From contig JANWVY010000008.1 in assembly GCA_025056455.1 (NCBI GenBank), positions 1 through 64,000 on the forward strand: a stretch of 64,000 nt of DNA. Reading direction: 5' to 3'. Position 1 is the stretch's first letter; each line of letters begins with the position of its first letter. This document shows positions 45,080 to 52,699 of this stretch, one piece after another. The notes beneath the pieces are model-generated. The model was not told the DNA's origin and did not search any database. It saw only the letters and a program-made list of their open reading frames with translations. Origin of the DNA: Bryobacteraceae bacterium (GTDB lineage: Bacteria > Acidobacteriota > Terriglobia > Bryobacterales > Bryobacteraceae). The translations under genes and the position numbers were made by a program.

Positions 45080-45692
45080 AAACGTCGTCCCCCTTCTTTT
45101 TGAACATGGCTGTGAGGCGCTCACGCAGCTCTAGGCGTGCGCGAAGCAACCGGCTCTTCACCGCAGGCACGGAAAGATTCAGGACCTCGGCTGTTTCTTC
45201 GGTCGAGAGCTCTTCAACGTCCCGCAGCACAAAAACGGTCCGAAAGGAAGGTTTCAGGTTTTGGATGGCTTGATTCAATAAAGCACGGAGCTCTTGTTGG
45301 GAGTACTTTTTTTCCGGGCTGCCATCCCAAACGGCAATCTCACGGATGACCGGCTCTTCTAACCCCTCTGGCGTTTCATCCAACGAAACCGTGCGGTCGG
45401 TCTTTCTTTTTCGGAGTTTCATCAAGCCTTCGTTCACAGCAATCCGCACCAACCAGGTATAGAACCTGGAATGCCCCAGAAAACTGTCTAAATGCTCGTA
45501 TGCTTTCAAAAAGGTCTCCTGAAGCACGTCTTCGGCGTCCTCATCGGAATTCGTGATGTGCTTCGCCAGCCGGTAAATCTTCCGTTCATACATTCTGACC
45601 AAGGATGTGAAGGCCTCTGTATCGCCTGCCTTGGCTTTTGCGACAAGTTCCGACTCATCAAAGGTCGCTTCCCCTGCGCTTGTGTCTGTCAC
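45066..45692 (-). CDS. ECF-type RNA polymerase sigma factor
   Basis: A 208-residue sigma70-family protein with region 2 (FTSLVRMYERKIYRLAKHIT, DAEDVLQETFLKAYEHLDSF, FYTWLVRIAVNEGLMKLRKRK) and region 4 (LKPSFRTVFVLRDVEELSTEETAEVLNLSVPAVKSRLLRARLEL). The start codon is GTG. Its end overlaps the anti-sigma gene by 14 bases, so the pair is translationally coupled, the usual arrangement for co-regulated sigma/anti-sigma pairs. The target regulon is not evident. Confidence 0.95.
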   Translation of the reverse strand: MTDTSAGEATFDESELVAKAKAGDTEAFTSLVRMYERKIYRLAKHITNSDEDAEDVLQETFLKAYEHLDSFLGHSRFYTWLVRIAVNEGLMKLRKRKTDRTVSLDETPEGLEEPVIREIAVWDGSPEKKYSQQELRALLNQAIQNLKPSFRTVFVLRDVEELSTEETAEVLNLSVPAVKSRLLRARLELRERLTAMFKKKGDDVFAYL

Positions 45693-45776
45693 TCCCTCAC
45701 TATATCAACCGATGAAAAAGCCCAGGCCGAGGATTCGACAATCTGCGCCCTTTACGCAAGGCAACTTGTGGTTGTA

Positions 45777-46514
45777 TCAAAAGGTGCGCACACCCATGGA
45801 CACGATATCGTCCACCCGGAGCATCTCTTTGACCACGAACGGCTCACCGTACTTGGCGCCGATGAGGTTGCCGAAGTAGCGGGCAATGGAAGCCAGCCGG
45901 TCCCGGATTTCAGCCTGGCCGGGGAACAGCGATTCCCCTGCTGTTTGTTCGCCATACTGCGACTGGTAGGCCAAGAGAGCCTCCATGCGGCGGTCAAACT
46001 GGCGGCTGATATCCACGACAAACGAAGGAGTAACCGCCGCGTACATGCTCGAATAGATCACTTTGAGGGGACGGTGGGGCACGCTCTCACCCTCGTCGAG
46101 CTTGCTTAACCCCGCCAGAAAACAAGATTCGTAGGCCAGTTCGCCGGCGCGGTAGTGGTCGGGATGGCGAGCCTCCCAATACGGAATGATCACTACGCGG
46201 GGGCGGAGGCGGCGGAGTTCCCCCACGAGCGTCATCCTCGCTGGCAGCGAATTTTCCAGACGGGCATCCGGAAAACGTAAGTTGCCACGCCAAGCAACTC
46301 CCAGGATTTTGGCCGCGCGCTGGGCTTCGGCTAAGCGTAGCTCTGGCGTTCCACGGCTACCCAATTCCCCAGCCGTAAAATCAAGGATACCTGTGCGGTA
46401 GCCCTGTTCGGCCATCTTCAGTAACGTTCCCCCACAGGTCTGTTCGACATCATCCGGGTGCGCCGCCATGGCCAAGATGTCGAGTGGCTGAAAGTCGTCG
46501 GCAAGATCCAGCAT
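45777..46514 (-). CDS. PIG-L family deacetylase, bacillithiol-biosynthesis type (BshB1-like)
   Basis: A 245-residue zinc deacetylase: LDILAMAAHPDDVEQTCGGTLLKM (AHPDD zinc site), DFTAGELGSRGTPELRLAEAQRAA, RFPDARLENS and ARHPDHYRAGELAYESC (the second zinc His). The extended core matches BshB1, which removes acetyl from GlcNAc-malate. No bshA or bshC gene is here, so a role in bacillithiol synthesis is inferred from family only. ATG at 46514 is preferred over a TTG two codons upstream. It follows the rhomboid gene with little gap. Confidence 0.85.
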   Translation of the reverse strand: MLDLADDFQPLDILAMAAHPDDVEQTCGGTLLKMAEQGYRTGILDFTAGELGSRGTPELRLAEAQRAAKILGVAWRGNLRFPDARLENSLPARMTLVGELRRLRPRVVIIPYWEARHPDHYRAGELAYESCFLAGLSKLDEGESVPHRPLKVIYSSMYAAVTPSFVVDISRQFDRRMEALLAYQSQYGEQTAGESLFPGQAEIRDRLASIARYFGNLIGAKYGEPFVVKEMLRVDDIVSMGVRTF

Positions 46515-46520
46515 GAGCAA

Positions 46521-47189
46521 TCACCAGTAAAGGTCTGGACGGTGCCAGTAACGCTTGTGCGTCCGTACCAGGCGAATCAGAAAATAGCCGGCCGCAAACC
46601 CGCCCGCATGCGCCCACCACGCTACTCCTCCGCGCGAGATGCTGGAGTAGCCAATTTCGCCAAAGCCACTAAAGATCTGGATGAAAAACCAGTAGGCAAG
46701 AATCAGCACCGCGGGGATCTCCACGGTCGTGAGAAAAATGAACACCGGGACCAGGGTAAGAATGCGCGAGTGCGGGAATTTCGCCATGTACGCGCCCATG
46801 ACGCCGGCAATGGCGCCACTTGCGCCTATGGTTGGCACTCGCGAGCCGGGATTGAAGTAAAGATGCGTGAGACCGGCAATCACGCCGCAAGCAAGATAGA
46901 AGGCCAGATATTTACCGTGCCCGAGAATATCCTCCACGTTGTCCCCGTAGATCCACAGAAACCACATGTTGCCAATCAGGTGCATCCAACCGCCATGCAA
47001 AAACATGGAAGTGGCGAGCGTCTCCAGCTGGAAGCGCGCCGGAACGATGCCCCAACTGGCAAACAATTCATTGCGTGAGAAGTCATCAAGCATGACCTCA
47101 AAAAGAAAGATCACCACATTGACGATGATCAAACCAAGGGTCACGATCGGTGTTGAGTAGCTCGGCTGAGTGTCACGTAACGGGATCAT
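46521..47189 (-). CDS. Rhomboid family intramembrane serine protease
   Basis: A 222-residue membrane protein with about six hydrophobic segments. The active site is present: GASGAIAGVMGAYM (S124) and WAHAGGFAAGY (H194), plus LHGGWMHLIGNMWFLWIYGDNVED at the second helix. It cleaves transmembrane segments of unknown partners. The start was set at the ATG at 47189 (MIPLRDTQPSYS); upstream in-frame sequence runs through another gene and has no conserved residues. Downstream stop and BshB1-like start are seven bases apart. Confidence 0.92.
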   Translation of the reverse strand: MIPLRDTQPSYSTPIVTLGLIIVNVVIFLFEVMLDDFSRNELFASWGIVPARFQLETLATSMFLHGGWMHLIGNMWFLWIYGDNVEDILGHGKYLAFYLACGVIAGLTHLYFNPGSRVPTIGASGAIAGVMGAYMAKFPHSRILTLVPVFIFLTTVEIPAVLILAYWFFIQIFSGFGEIGYSSISRGGVAWWAHAGGFAAGYFLIRLVRTHKRYWHRPDLYW

Positions 47190-47232
47190 GCGTGAAGTTC
47201 TACTGCGTAGGCTTGAACCCAGAATAGCAGGC

Positions 47233-48198
47233 TCAGCTAGAGTAGCCGTTGCCAAAATCCGGATGGACACGGCGCTCGGCCCGGGCCATGAGCTGGCGCG
47301 CTTGGTCGGCTGTCGAAATCCCGCCCCGAGCGCCGAGTTTCCGGCAATTGAGCGCAGCCATGGCGTTGCAAAAATCGAGAGCCTCCCGGATGGGAAGATT
47401 TTGAAGTAGGGCATAACAGAACGCGCCATGAAAAACATCGCCTGCCCCTGTCGTGTCCACGCAGTTCACAACATAGGCGGGCGAATAGATGACCTCACCA
47501 CCGGCCACAACCAGCGCGCCGTAAGATCCCAGCGTCATCCCGGCAACTGGCATTCGATACTCCTGCTGGATCATACGTAGCGCCTTGACCGGATCTTTTT
47601 CCTTGGTCCAGGCTGAAGGAAACTCGGAGCTCGCAATCAAATGCGTCACATGCGGCAAAACCTGCTCAAAGCCTGGGTAGACTGTGTCCACGTCCACGGT
47701 GACAGCCATGCCCTGCGCGCGGGCAATCTGGGCGGCTTTTTGAACGGCGGACGTGTCGTGGCCGTCGATGTGAAGCAGGCGGGCGCAAGTGATCATCTCC
47801 GGTTCAATTTCTGAAGGTTGCAGGCGCAGACAATCCTTCCGCTGCCAAAAAACCGTACGTTCTCCAGTGGTGCGGTCGATGATGATGCAGGCTGTCTGGT
47901 TCGGGCAATTCTTTCGAATTTGCACATGGGAGAGATCGATGCCCGAAGCTTGGAGGCTCTCCCACTGCACTCTCCCTCGAAGATCGTCCCCTAGGGTGCC
48001 AATATATTTGGTCTTTAGGCCCAGGACTGCGCAAGTGACCATGGCGCTGGCTACTTGACCGCCAGGCATCAGCAGTTCGTCATCAAAGGCCACTTTGCCG
48101 GCGTAGGGAGGGAAATGCGGTACCAAGATCACGGTGTCTGTCGCATTGAGACCCAAGCCAACGACGTCAAAGGCAGGCATAAGCTGGAATGGTAACAT
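47233..48198 (-). CDS. PfkB family carbohydrate kinase
   Basis: A 321-residue ribokinase-like enzyme with FDVVGLGLNATDT, PGGQVASAMVTCAVLGLKT (substrate lid), DRTTGERTVFWQRK, and VDTTGAGDVFHGAFCYALL, the anion hole and catalytic Asp motif. Sugar or nucleoside is the expected substrate, but it cannot be specified. ATG at 48198 or 48180. It follows the acyl-CoA dehydrogenase genes on the same strand after 42 bases. Confidence 0.9.
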   Translation of the reverse strand: MLPFQLMPAFDVVGLGLNATDTVILVPHFPPYAGKVAFDDELLMPGGQVASAMVTCAVLGLKTKYIGTLGDDLRGRVQWESLQASGIDLSHVQIRKNCPNQTACIIIDRTTGERTVFWQRKDCLRLQPSEIEPEMITCARLLHIDGHDTSAVQKAAQIARAQGMAVTVDVDTVYPGFEQVLPHVTHLIASSEFPSAWTKEKDPVKALRMIQQEYRMPVAGMTLGSYGALVVAGGEVIYSPAYVVNCVDTTGAGDVFHGAFCYALLQNLPIREALDFCNAMAALNCRKLGARGGISTADQARQLMARAERRVHPDFGNGYSS

Positions 48199-48240
48199 GC
48201 CTCCCGGCCGCTGCTTTTGCGGATGTTTTGAGCGGACTGA

Positions 48241-49389
48241 CTACTTGCTGAGCCAGCCATTCCCCTTCTGTTCGGAACCAGAAGCAGAATCGCTTCCATT
48301 AAGGACGTGGCGGGCGATTCGTTCCCGGTGATGGCGGTTGTCACCAAGTAGGCTTTCACAGGCCTTGGCGCGCCGGTAGTAGAGGTGCAAGTCGTTTTCC
48401 CAGGTGAACCCCATCCCGCCGTGGATTTGGATGCCGCGATTGCCGGTCTCGCGATAGGCGTCAGCAGCATATACTTTGGCCACCGAGACCGCTGTCGCTG
48501 CGTCTGGCAATCTTTCCTGTAACGCGTAGGCTGCATAGTAAAGCGCAGAGCGAGAGCTTTCCGTCCACAAAAGCATGTCTGCGCACATGTGCTGCACGGC
48601 CTGGAATTGTCCAATGGGCCGGTCGAATTGTTTTCGCGTTTTGGCGTAGCTGACCGTGCTTTCTAAGATCCATTGCATGCCCCCCACCATTTCAGCAACT
48701 AAAGCCACGGTAGCTACGTTGAGAGCGTGCTCGAGAGCCATGTGGGCAGCCTGGCCGCGCGCCAGTAACTCAGCTGGTGCATCCTCCCATTCCACGGCGT
48801 AAAGTCTACGAGTCAGATCCATCGATTTGAGATCCGCCAGCTGGCCGGCGTCACTTTTTAGGAGGAAGAGCGCAAGTTCCCCCTCCCGTTGAGCTGCACA
48901 TACGACCCAGTCGGCGACCGCCGCATCCGGGACAAACAGCTTGCGTCCCCGAATTCTCCATCCTTGAGCGGATTCTGTGGCGCGTGTTTGCCAGACTGCA
49001 GGATGGAGTTCTGCCGTCTCTTCCACCAACGCCACCGTTGCAAGCGCGGTCCCCTGACTAATGGTTTCTACCAGAGTGCGGGCGCCCGTTGCTTCCAAGA
49101 TGGGGCCGGCTAGGGTGACCGTGGAGTGAAATGGGCCAGGCAGCAAAAAGCGGCCCATTTGTTCAAAGATCACCGCCATCTCGACTAGGCCTAGTCCCAT
49201 TCCTCCGAATTCCTCGGAGAAAATCATGCCGGTCCAACCCTGTGCGGCCATCTTTTTCCAAAGCTGGGGATCGTGCGCGGTGGGAGTTTCGGCGATGCGG
49301 CGCACTTCGGTCATCGGGCATTCGCTTGCGAGAAACTCGCGAGCCGATTTTTGAAGCAGGAGTTGCGTTTCTGAAAGTTCGTACCGCAC
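48241..49389 (-). CDS. Acyl-CoA dehydrogenase family protein (second of a pair)
   Basis: A 382-residue flavoprotein. It has the N-terminal helical domain (MRYELSETQLLLQKSAREFL), VALVEETAELHPAVW in place of the usual substrate-binding strand, and YAKTRKQFDRPIGQFQAVQHMCADM and TGNRGIQIHGGMGFTWENDLHLYYRRAKA at the FAD and catalytic end. The active-site glutamate region appears as GMGFTWENDL. Likely FAD-dependent oxidation of an acyl-CoA, but tandem members like these can form heteromers, as in cholesterol side-chain enzymes. The start is GTG. It lies 16 bases downstream of its paralog. Confidence 0.9.
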   Translation of the reverse strand: MRYELSETQLLLQKSAREFLASECPMTEVRRIAETPTAHDPQLWKKMAAQGWTGMIFSEEFGGMGLGLVEMAVIFEQMGRFLLPGPFHSTVTLAGPILEATGARTLVETISQGTALATVALVEETAELHPAVWQTRATESAQGWRIRGRKLFVPDAAVADWVVCAAQREGELALFLLKSDAGQLADLKSMDLTRRLYAVEWEDAPAELLARGQAAHMALEHALNVATVALVAEMVGGMQWILESTVSYAKTRKQFDRPIGQFQAVQHMCADMLLWTESSRSALYYAAYALQERLPDAATAVSVAKVYAADAYRETGNRGIQIHGGMGFTWENDLHLYYRRAKACESLLGDNRHHRERIARHVLNGSDSASGSEQKGNGWLSK

Positions 49390-49405
49390 CTTGGATGTTT
49401 GCTCC

Positions 49406-50593
49406 TTAGTAGGACTTGGGAAGACCGAGAACGAAATGGCCTATGATGTTGCGCTGGATCTCACTGGTGCCGGCTTCAATGGTATTGCCACGGGCTCGAA
49501 GATATCCATAAGCCCAAGCTCCGCTATCGAGAGCTTCTGGTGAGCTTTCCTCGAGCATGGCGTGGGGACCGAGGATTTCTTGCGCCAGTTGCTGAAAACG
49601 CTGATTGTACTCACTCCAAAAAATTTTGAGAATCGAGCCCTCCGGGCCTGGCGTACCGGAGGAGCTGGCTCGAGACACGGCGCGCATTTGGTTCAATCGG
49701 AATATCTCAAGCTCGGTGTAGGCTTGGGCGAGTTTTTGTCGGATGACGGGATCCTCGGCCAGCGGCTTGCCGTTGCGACGCCGCTCTTTGGCTAGTTCAA
49801 CCAGCCGGTCGAAAGATCTGCGGTAGACGACGGTGAGCGTTGCGCCAAGGGTGGCCCGCTCATGCATGAGCGTGCGAATCGCTACCTCCCAGCCTGCGTT
49901 CACTTCGCCGAGCACGTTGCCAACAGGCACTCGTACCTGGTGAAAAAACACTTCCGCGAATTCGCTCTCTCCGGTCATCTGCCGTAATGGCCGCACCTGT
50001 ACTCCAGGGCTTCTCATATCCACGAGCAGATAGGTCAGACCTTGGTGCTTGGGGCGCGAGGGATCGGTGCGAACCACCAGCGCGCACCAATCCGCGGCCC
50101 ACCCGTAGCTGGTCCAAACCTTATGTCCGTCGACGACAAAATGATCGCCCTCAAGGATTGCGCTTGTGCGGAGAGCTGCTACGTCAGAACCGGCGTTTGG
50201 TTCGCTGAAACCCTGACACCAGATTTCTTCGGCGCTGAGAATCTTGGGCAAAAAGCGCTGTTTCTGCTCTTCCGTGCCGGAATGAATGATGGTAGGGCCA
50301 ATGAGCGCCAAGCCGAGGGTATTCGCAAGCGGAGGCGCCTGCGCTCGCGCCATCTCTTCCAGAAATAATACTTGTTCAATCAGTGAGGCGCCGCGGCCGC
50401 CGTACTCTTTCGGCCAAGCCACGCCGGCCCAGCCCGCTTCGTAGAGCCTGCGCTGCCAACAACGCAACCGCTCGAAACGCTCCTGCATGGTCTCGCGGGC
50501 GCTCCGGGGCTGGGCCAGCGGAACGTTTTGAGCAAGCCAGGCCCGGAGTTCCTCGCGGAAGGCCTGCTGTTGCGGTGTCAAACTGAGGTCCAT
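49406..50593 (-). CDS. Acyl-CoA dehydrogenase family protein (first of a pair)
   Basis: A 395-residue acyl-CoA dehydrogenase: MDLSLTPQQQAFREELRAWL, WPKEYGGRGASLIEQVLF, WCQGFSEPNAGSDVAALRT (FAD-binding), VWTSYGWAADWCALVVRTD, and EAGTSEIQRNIIGHFVLGLP, the C-terminal motif. Together with the following gene it probably forms a heterodimer acting on an acyl-CoA. The promoter region upstream holds a 16-bp palindrome. The start is ATG at 50593, divergent from the S55-like gene. Confidence 0.93.
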   Translation of the reverse strand: MDLSLTPQQQAFREELRAWLAQNVPLAQPRSARETMQERFERLRCWQRRLYEAGWAGVAWPKEYGGRGASLIEQVLFLEEMARAQAPPLANTLGLALIGPTIIHSGTEEQKQRFLPKILSAEEIWCQGFSEPNAGSDVAALRTSAILEGDHFVVDGHKVWTSYGWAADWCALVVRTDPSRPKHQGLTYLLVDMRSPGVQVRPLRQMTGESEFAEVFFHQVRVPVGNVLGEVNAGWEVAIRTLMHERATLGATLTVVYRRSFDRLVELAKERRRNGKPLAEDPVIRQKLAQAYTELEIFRLNQMRAVSRASSSGTPGPEGSILKIFWSEYNQRFQQLAQEILGPHAMLEESSPEALDSGAWAYGYLRARGNTIEAGTSEIQRNIIGHFVLGLPKSY

Positions 50594-50655
50594 GTTGGTT
50601 ACTCCTCACTTTCCAGAACGGGGCCGGTCCGACCTCTCCAAATCTTACGGAAACA

Positions 50656-50671
50656 CTTGTTGTTCAACAAG
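50656..50671. promoter_or_regulatory. Palindromic operator candidate CTTGTTG-TT-CAACAAG
   Basis: A perfect 7-bp inverted repeat around a two-base centre in the 203-base divergent region between the acyl-CoA dehydrogenase and S55-like genes. It is 62 bases upstream of the dehydrogenase start, well placed for a TetR-family repressor of acyl-CoA genes; no regulator gene is adjacent. Confidence 0.5.
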
Positions 50672-50796
50672 CGGTTGCTCGAAGCAAGAGAACGGGGGCG
50701 ACGACCCACCGGGCTGGGGCTACAGATTAGGAAGTTTGAGGCAAACTTGCCACTGCGGTTTGTTCTCACGTGTTTGATAATGGAATCAGGTTGTAG

Positions 50797-52647
50797 ATGC
50801 TTGTAAGTCGAATCGCCATCTTCCTACTGGTTGCCTCGAGCAGCTGGGCCCAGAACCCGATGGCCCGACCACGGGCCGGTAAGGTTGAAATCCTCAAAAC
50901 CTCGCAAATTCAACCTGGCATGAAGGCCACGGCTTGGACGGTCTTCGAGGGCACGGAGCCCGAAGCTGTACCCGTCGAAATCATCGGGTTGTGGAAGAAT
51001 GCTTGGGGTCCCAGGCAGGATATCATTCTGGGAAAAATGGGCGGCAAGGCCCAGAGAACCAACGTGGCGGGCGGCATGAGCGGCAGCCCAGTCTACGTGG
51101 ATGGAAAGCTGATTGGCGCGGTGGCCTTGCGGCTGAGCGTTTTTTCGCCCGATGCCATCTGCGGCATCACGCCCATTGAGCTCATGCTGGAAATCAACGA
51201 CTTTGACAAGTCGCGACCAGCGGAGTCAAAGAGTCCGGACCGGGCTTCGAGCCGGGCCGCCCTAGAAGTTCCCCACGATTTGCTTCAAAAAGTGCTTAGC
51301 GCTAGCGCAACCAGCCAGTTGACCAGCGCCAGCGCGCTGATGACCCCCATCGAGACTCCGCTTACCTTTGCTGGTTTTCACGAGGCGACCTTGCGAGAGT
51401 TCGGGCCCCTTTTGAGACAGATGGGTTTGAATCCGGTGCAGGGCGGCGCCAGCGGCGCTTTCCAATCTCCCACGCCCGCTCCTGGGTGGCAAAACGCTTT
51501 GCAGCCAGGCGATCCGGTTGCCGGCGTGCTGGTGTCCGGGGACATGAGCATCAACGGGCTGGGCACGGTTTCCTACAATGATGGCCGGCGTGTTCTGGCC
51601 TTTGGTCACCCCTTCTTCAACCTCGGCCCAGTTGAAATGCCTATGGCCAAGGGCGAAGTGCTAATGACTCTTTCCTCGGCTTTCCAGCCCAACAAGATTG
51701 CGAACGCAACGGAAATTGTCGGCGCTTTACGTCAAGACCGGCACAGCGGCATTTTGGGCGTTCTCGGCGAAACGGCCGAAATGATCCCCGTCACGCTCCA
51801 GGTGCGCACCTATGCCGACAACGATGTGGTGGAGAAAGCGAAGGAGTTTCGCTTCCACGTTTTTGTCCAGCAGCGCTGGACGCCGTTTCTCATGATGGTG
51901 ACGTTGTTTAACTCGATCAATCAAATCAACGAGTTCTCCGATGAGGTCACCTACCGTTTTCAGGGCAAAGTAGAGCTTGACGGATTACCGAACTTACAGC
52001 TTTCCACGATGCAGACATCGGGCGAGCTGCCAGTGCCTGCACCCATGCTATTAGCAGGCTGGTGGGCAGATAAATTCAACCGCCTCTTTGGAAACGCCGT
52101 TAATACCCCGAAATTCCGGCGCGTGGACGCCACCGTAGATCTCTTGCCGAAACGCCGCATTGCCACGATTGAGACCGCCTGGATCTCAACCTCGGAAACC
52201 ACGCCTGGTGCCGAGTTGCAGGGGCAGGTTTTCTTGCGGCCTTTCCGGGGTGAACGAATGATGCGGGAGTTTAAAATCAAGATCCCCTCGAACCTGCCCA
52301 AGGGAGAACATCGCCTCATGCTGAGCGACGCTGACACGCTCAACCGGATGCAAAGCGCTGCGGGATTGGTCAACCGCTACATGGATATTCCGCAAACGGT
52401 GTCACTATTGAATCAAGAACGCAGCAATAACCGCCTGTACATCTCGCTTGTGGAAGCGCGGCCTACCGTGTACGCCGATGATAAAACGCTCCCAGGCTTG
52501 CCGCAGTCCATCCTAAACGTGATGCAATCCGGGTCCATGCAGAATCGTCCCTTCATCACGGCTGGCGAAACCGCAAGCGAGCAGCTGGCGATTCCTTTTG
52601 AGCATGTCATTAGTGGAAGCTACTCGCTCAAGATTTCGGTGAAATAG
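50797..52647 (+). CDS. Secreted SpoIVB-type S55 peptidase-like protein
   Basis: A 616-residue protein with a Sec signal peptide (MLVSRIAIFLLVASSSWAQ). The SpoIVB-like serine motif GGMSGSPVYVDGKLIGAVAL occurs near residues 92-111 (candidate Ser97), and the SpoIVB-like His region FGHPFFNLGPVEMPMAKGEV lies later, around 268-287. In B. subtilis SpoIVB the order is His first, then GMSGSP, so the S55 core seems permuted. The remaining C-terminal 280 residues are beta-rich with no recognised domain. This family is frequent in Acidobacteriota and is annotated as S55 domain protein; its substrate is not known. It starts a possible operon with the next gene. Confidence 0.82.
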   Translation: MLVSRIAIFLLVASSSWAQNPMARPRAGKVEILKTSQIQPGMKATAWTVFEGTEPEAVPVEIIGLWKNAWGPRQDIILGKMGGKAQRTNVAGGMSGSPVYVDGKLIGAVALRLSVFSPDAICGITPIELMLEINDFDKSRPAESKSPDRASSRAALEVPHDLLQKVLSASATSQLTSASALMTPIETPLTFAGFHEATLREFGPLLRQMGLNPVQGGASGAFQSPTPAPGWQNALQPGDPVAGVLVSGDMSINGLGTVSYNDGRRVLAFGHPFFNLGPVEMPMAKGEVLMTLSSAFQPNKIANATEIVGALRQDRHSGILGVLGETAEMIPVTLQVRTYADNDVVEKAKEFRFHVFVQQRWTPFLMMVTLFNSINQINEFSDEVTYRFQGKVELDGLPNLQLSTMQTSGELPVPAPMLLAGWWADKFNRLFGNAVNTPKFRRVDATVDLLPKRRIATIETAWISTSETTPGAELQGQVFLRPFRGERMMREFKIKIPSNLPKGEHRLMLSDADTLNRMQSAAGLVNRYMDIPQTVSLLNQERSNNRLYISLVEARPTVYADDKTLPGLPQSILNVMQSGSMQNRPFITAGETASEQLAIPFEHVISGSYSLKISVK

Positions 52648-52699
52648 CGCTGTTGGCGCACTGCGGCGCAACGGAGCAGGAAAAGCAAATACAAGTCGA

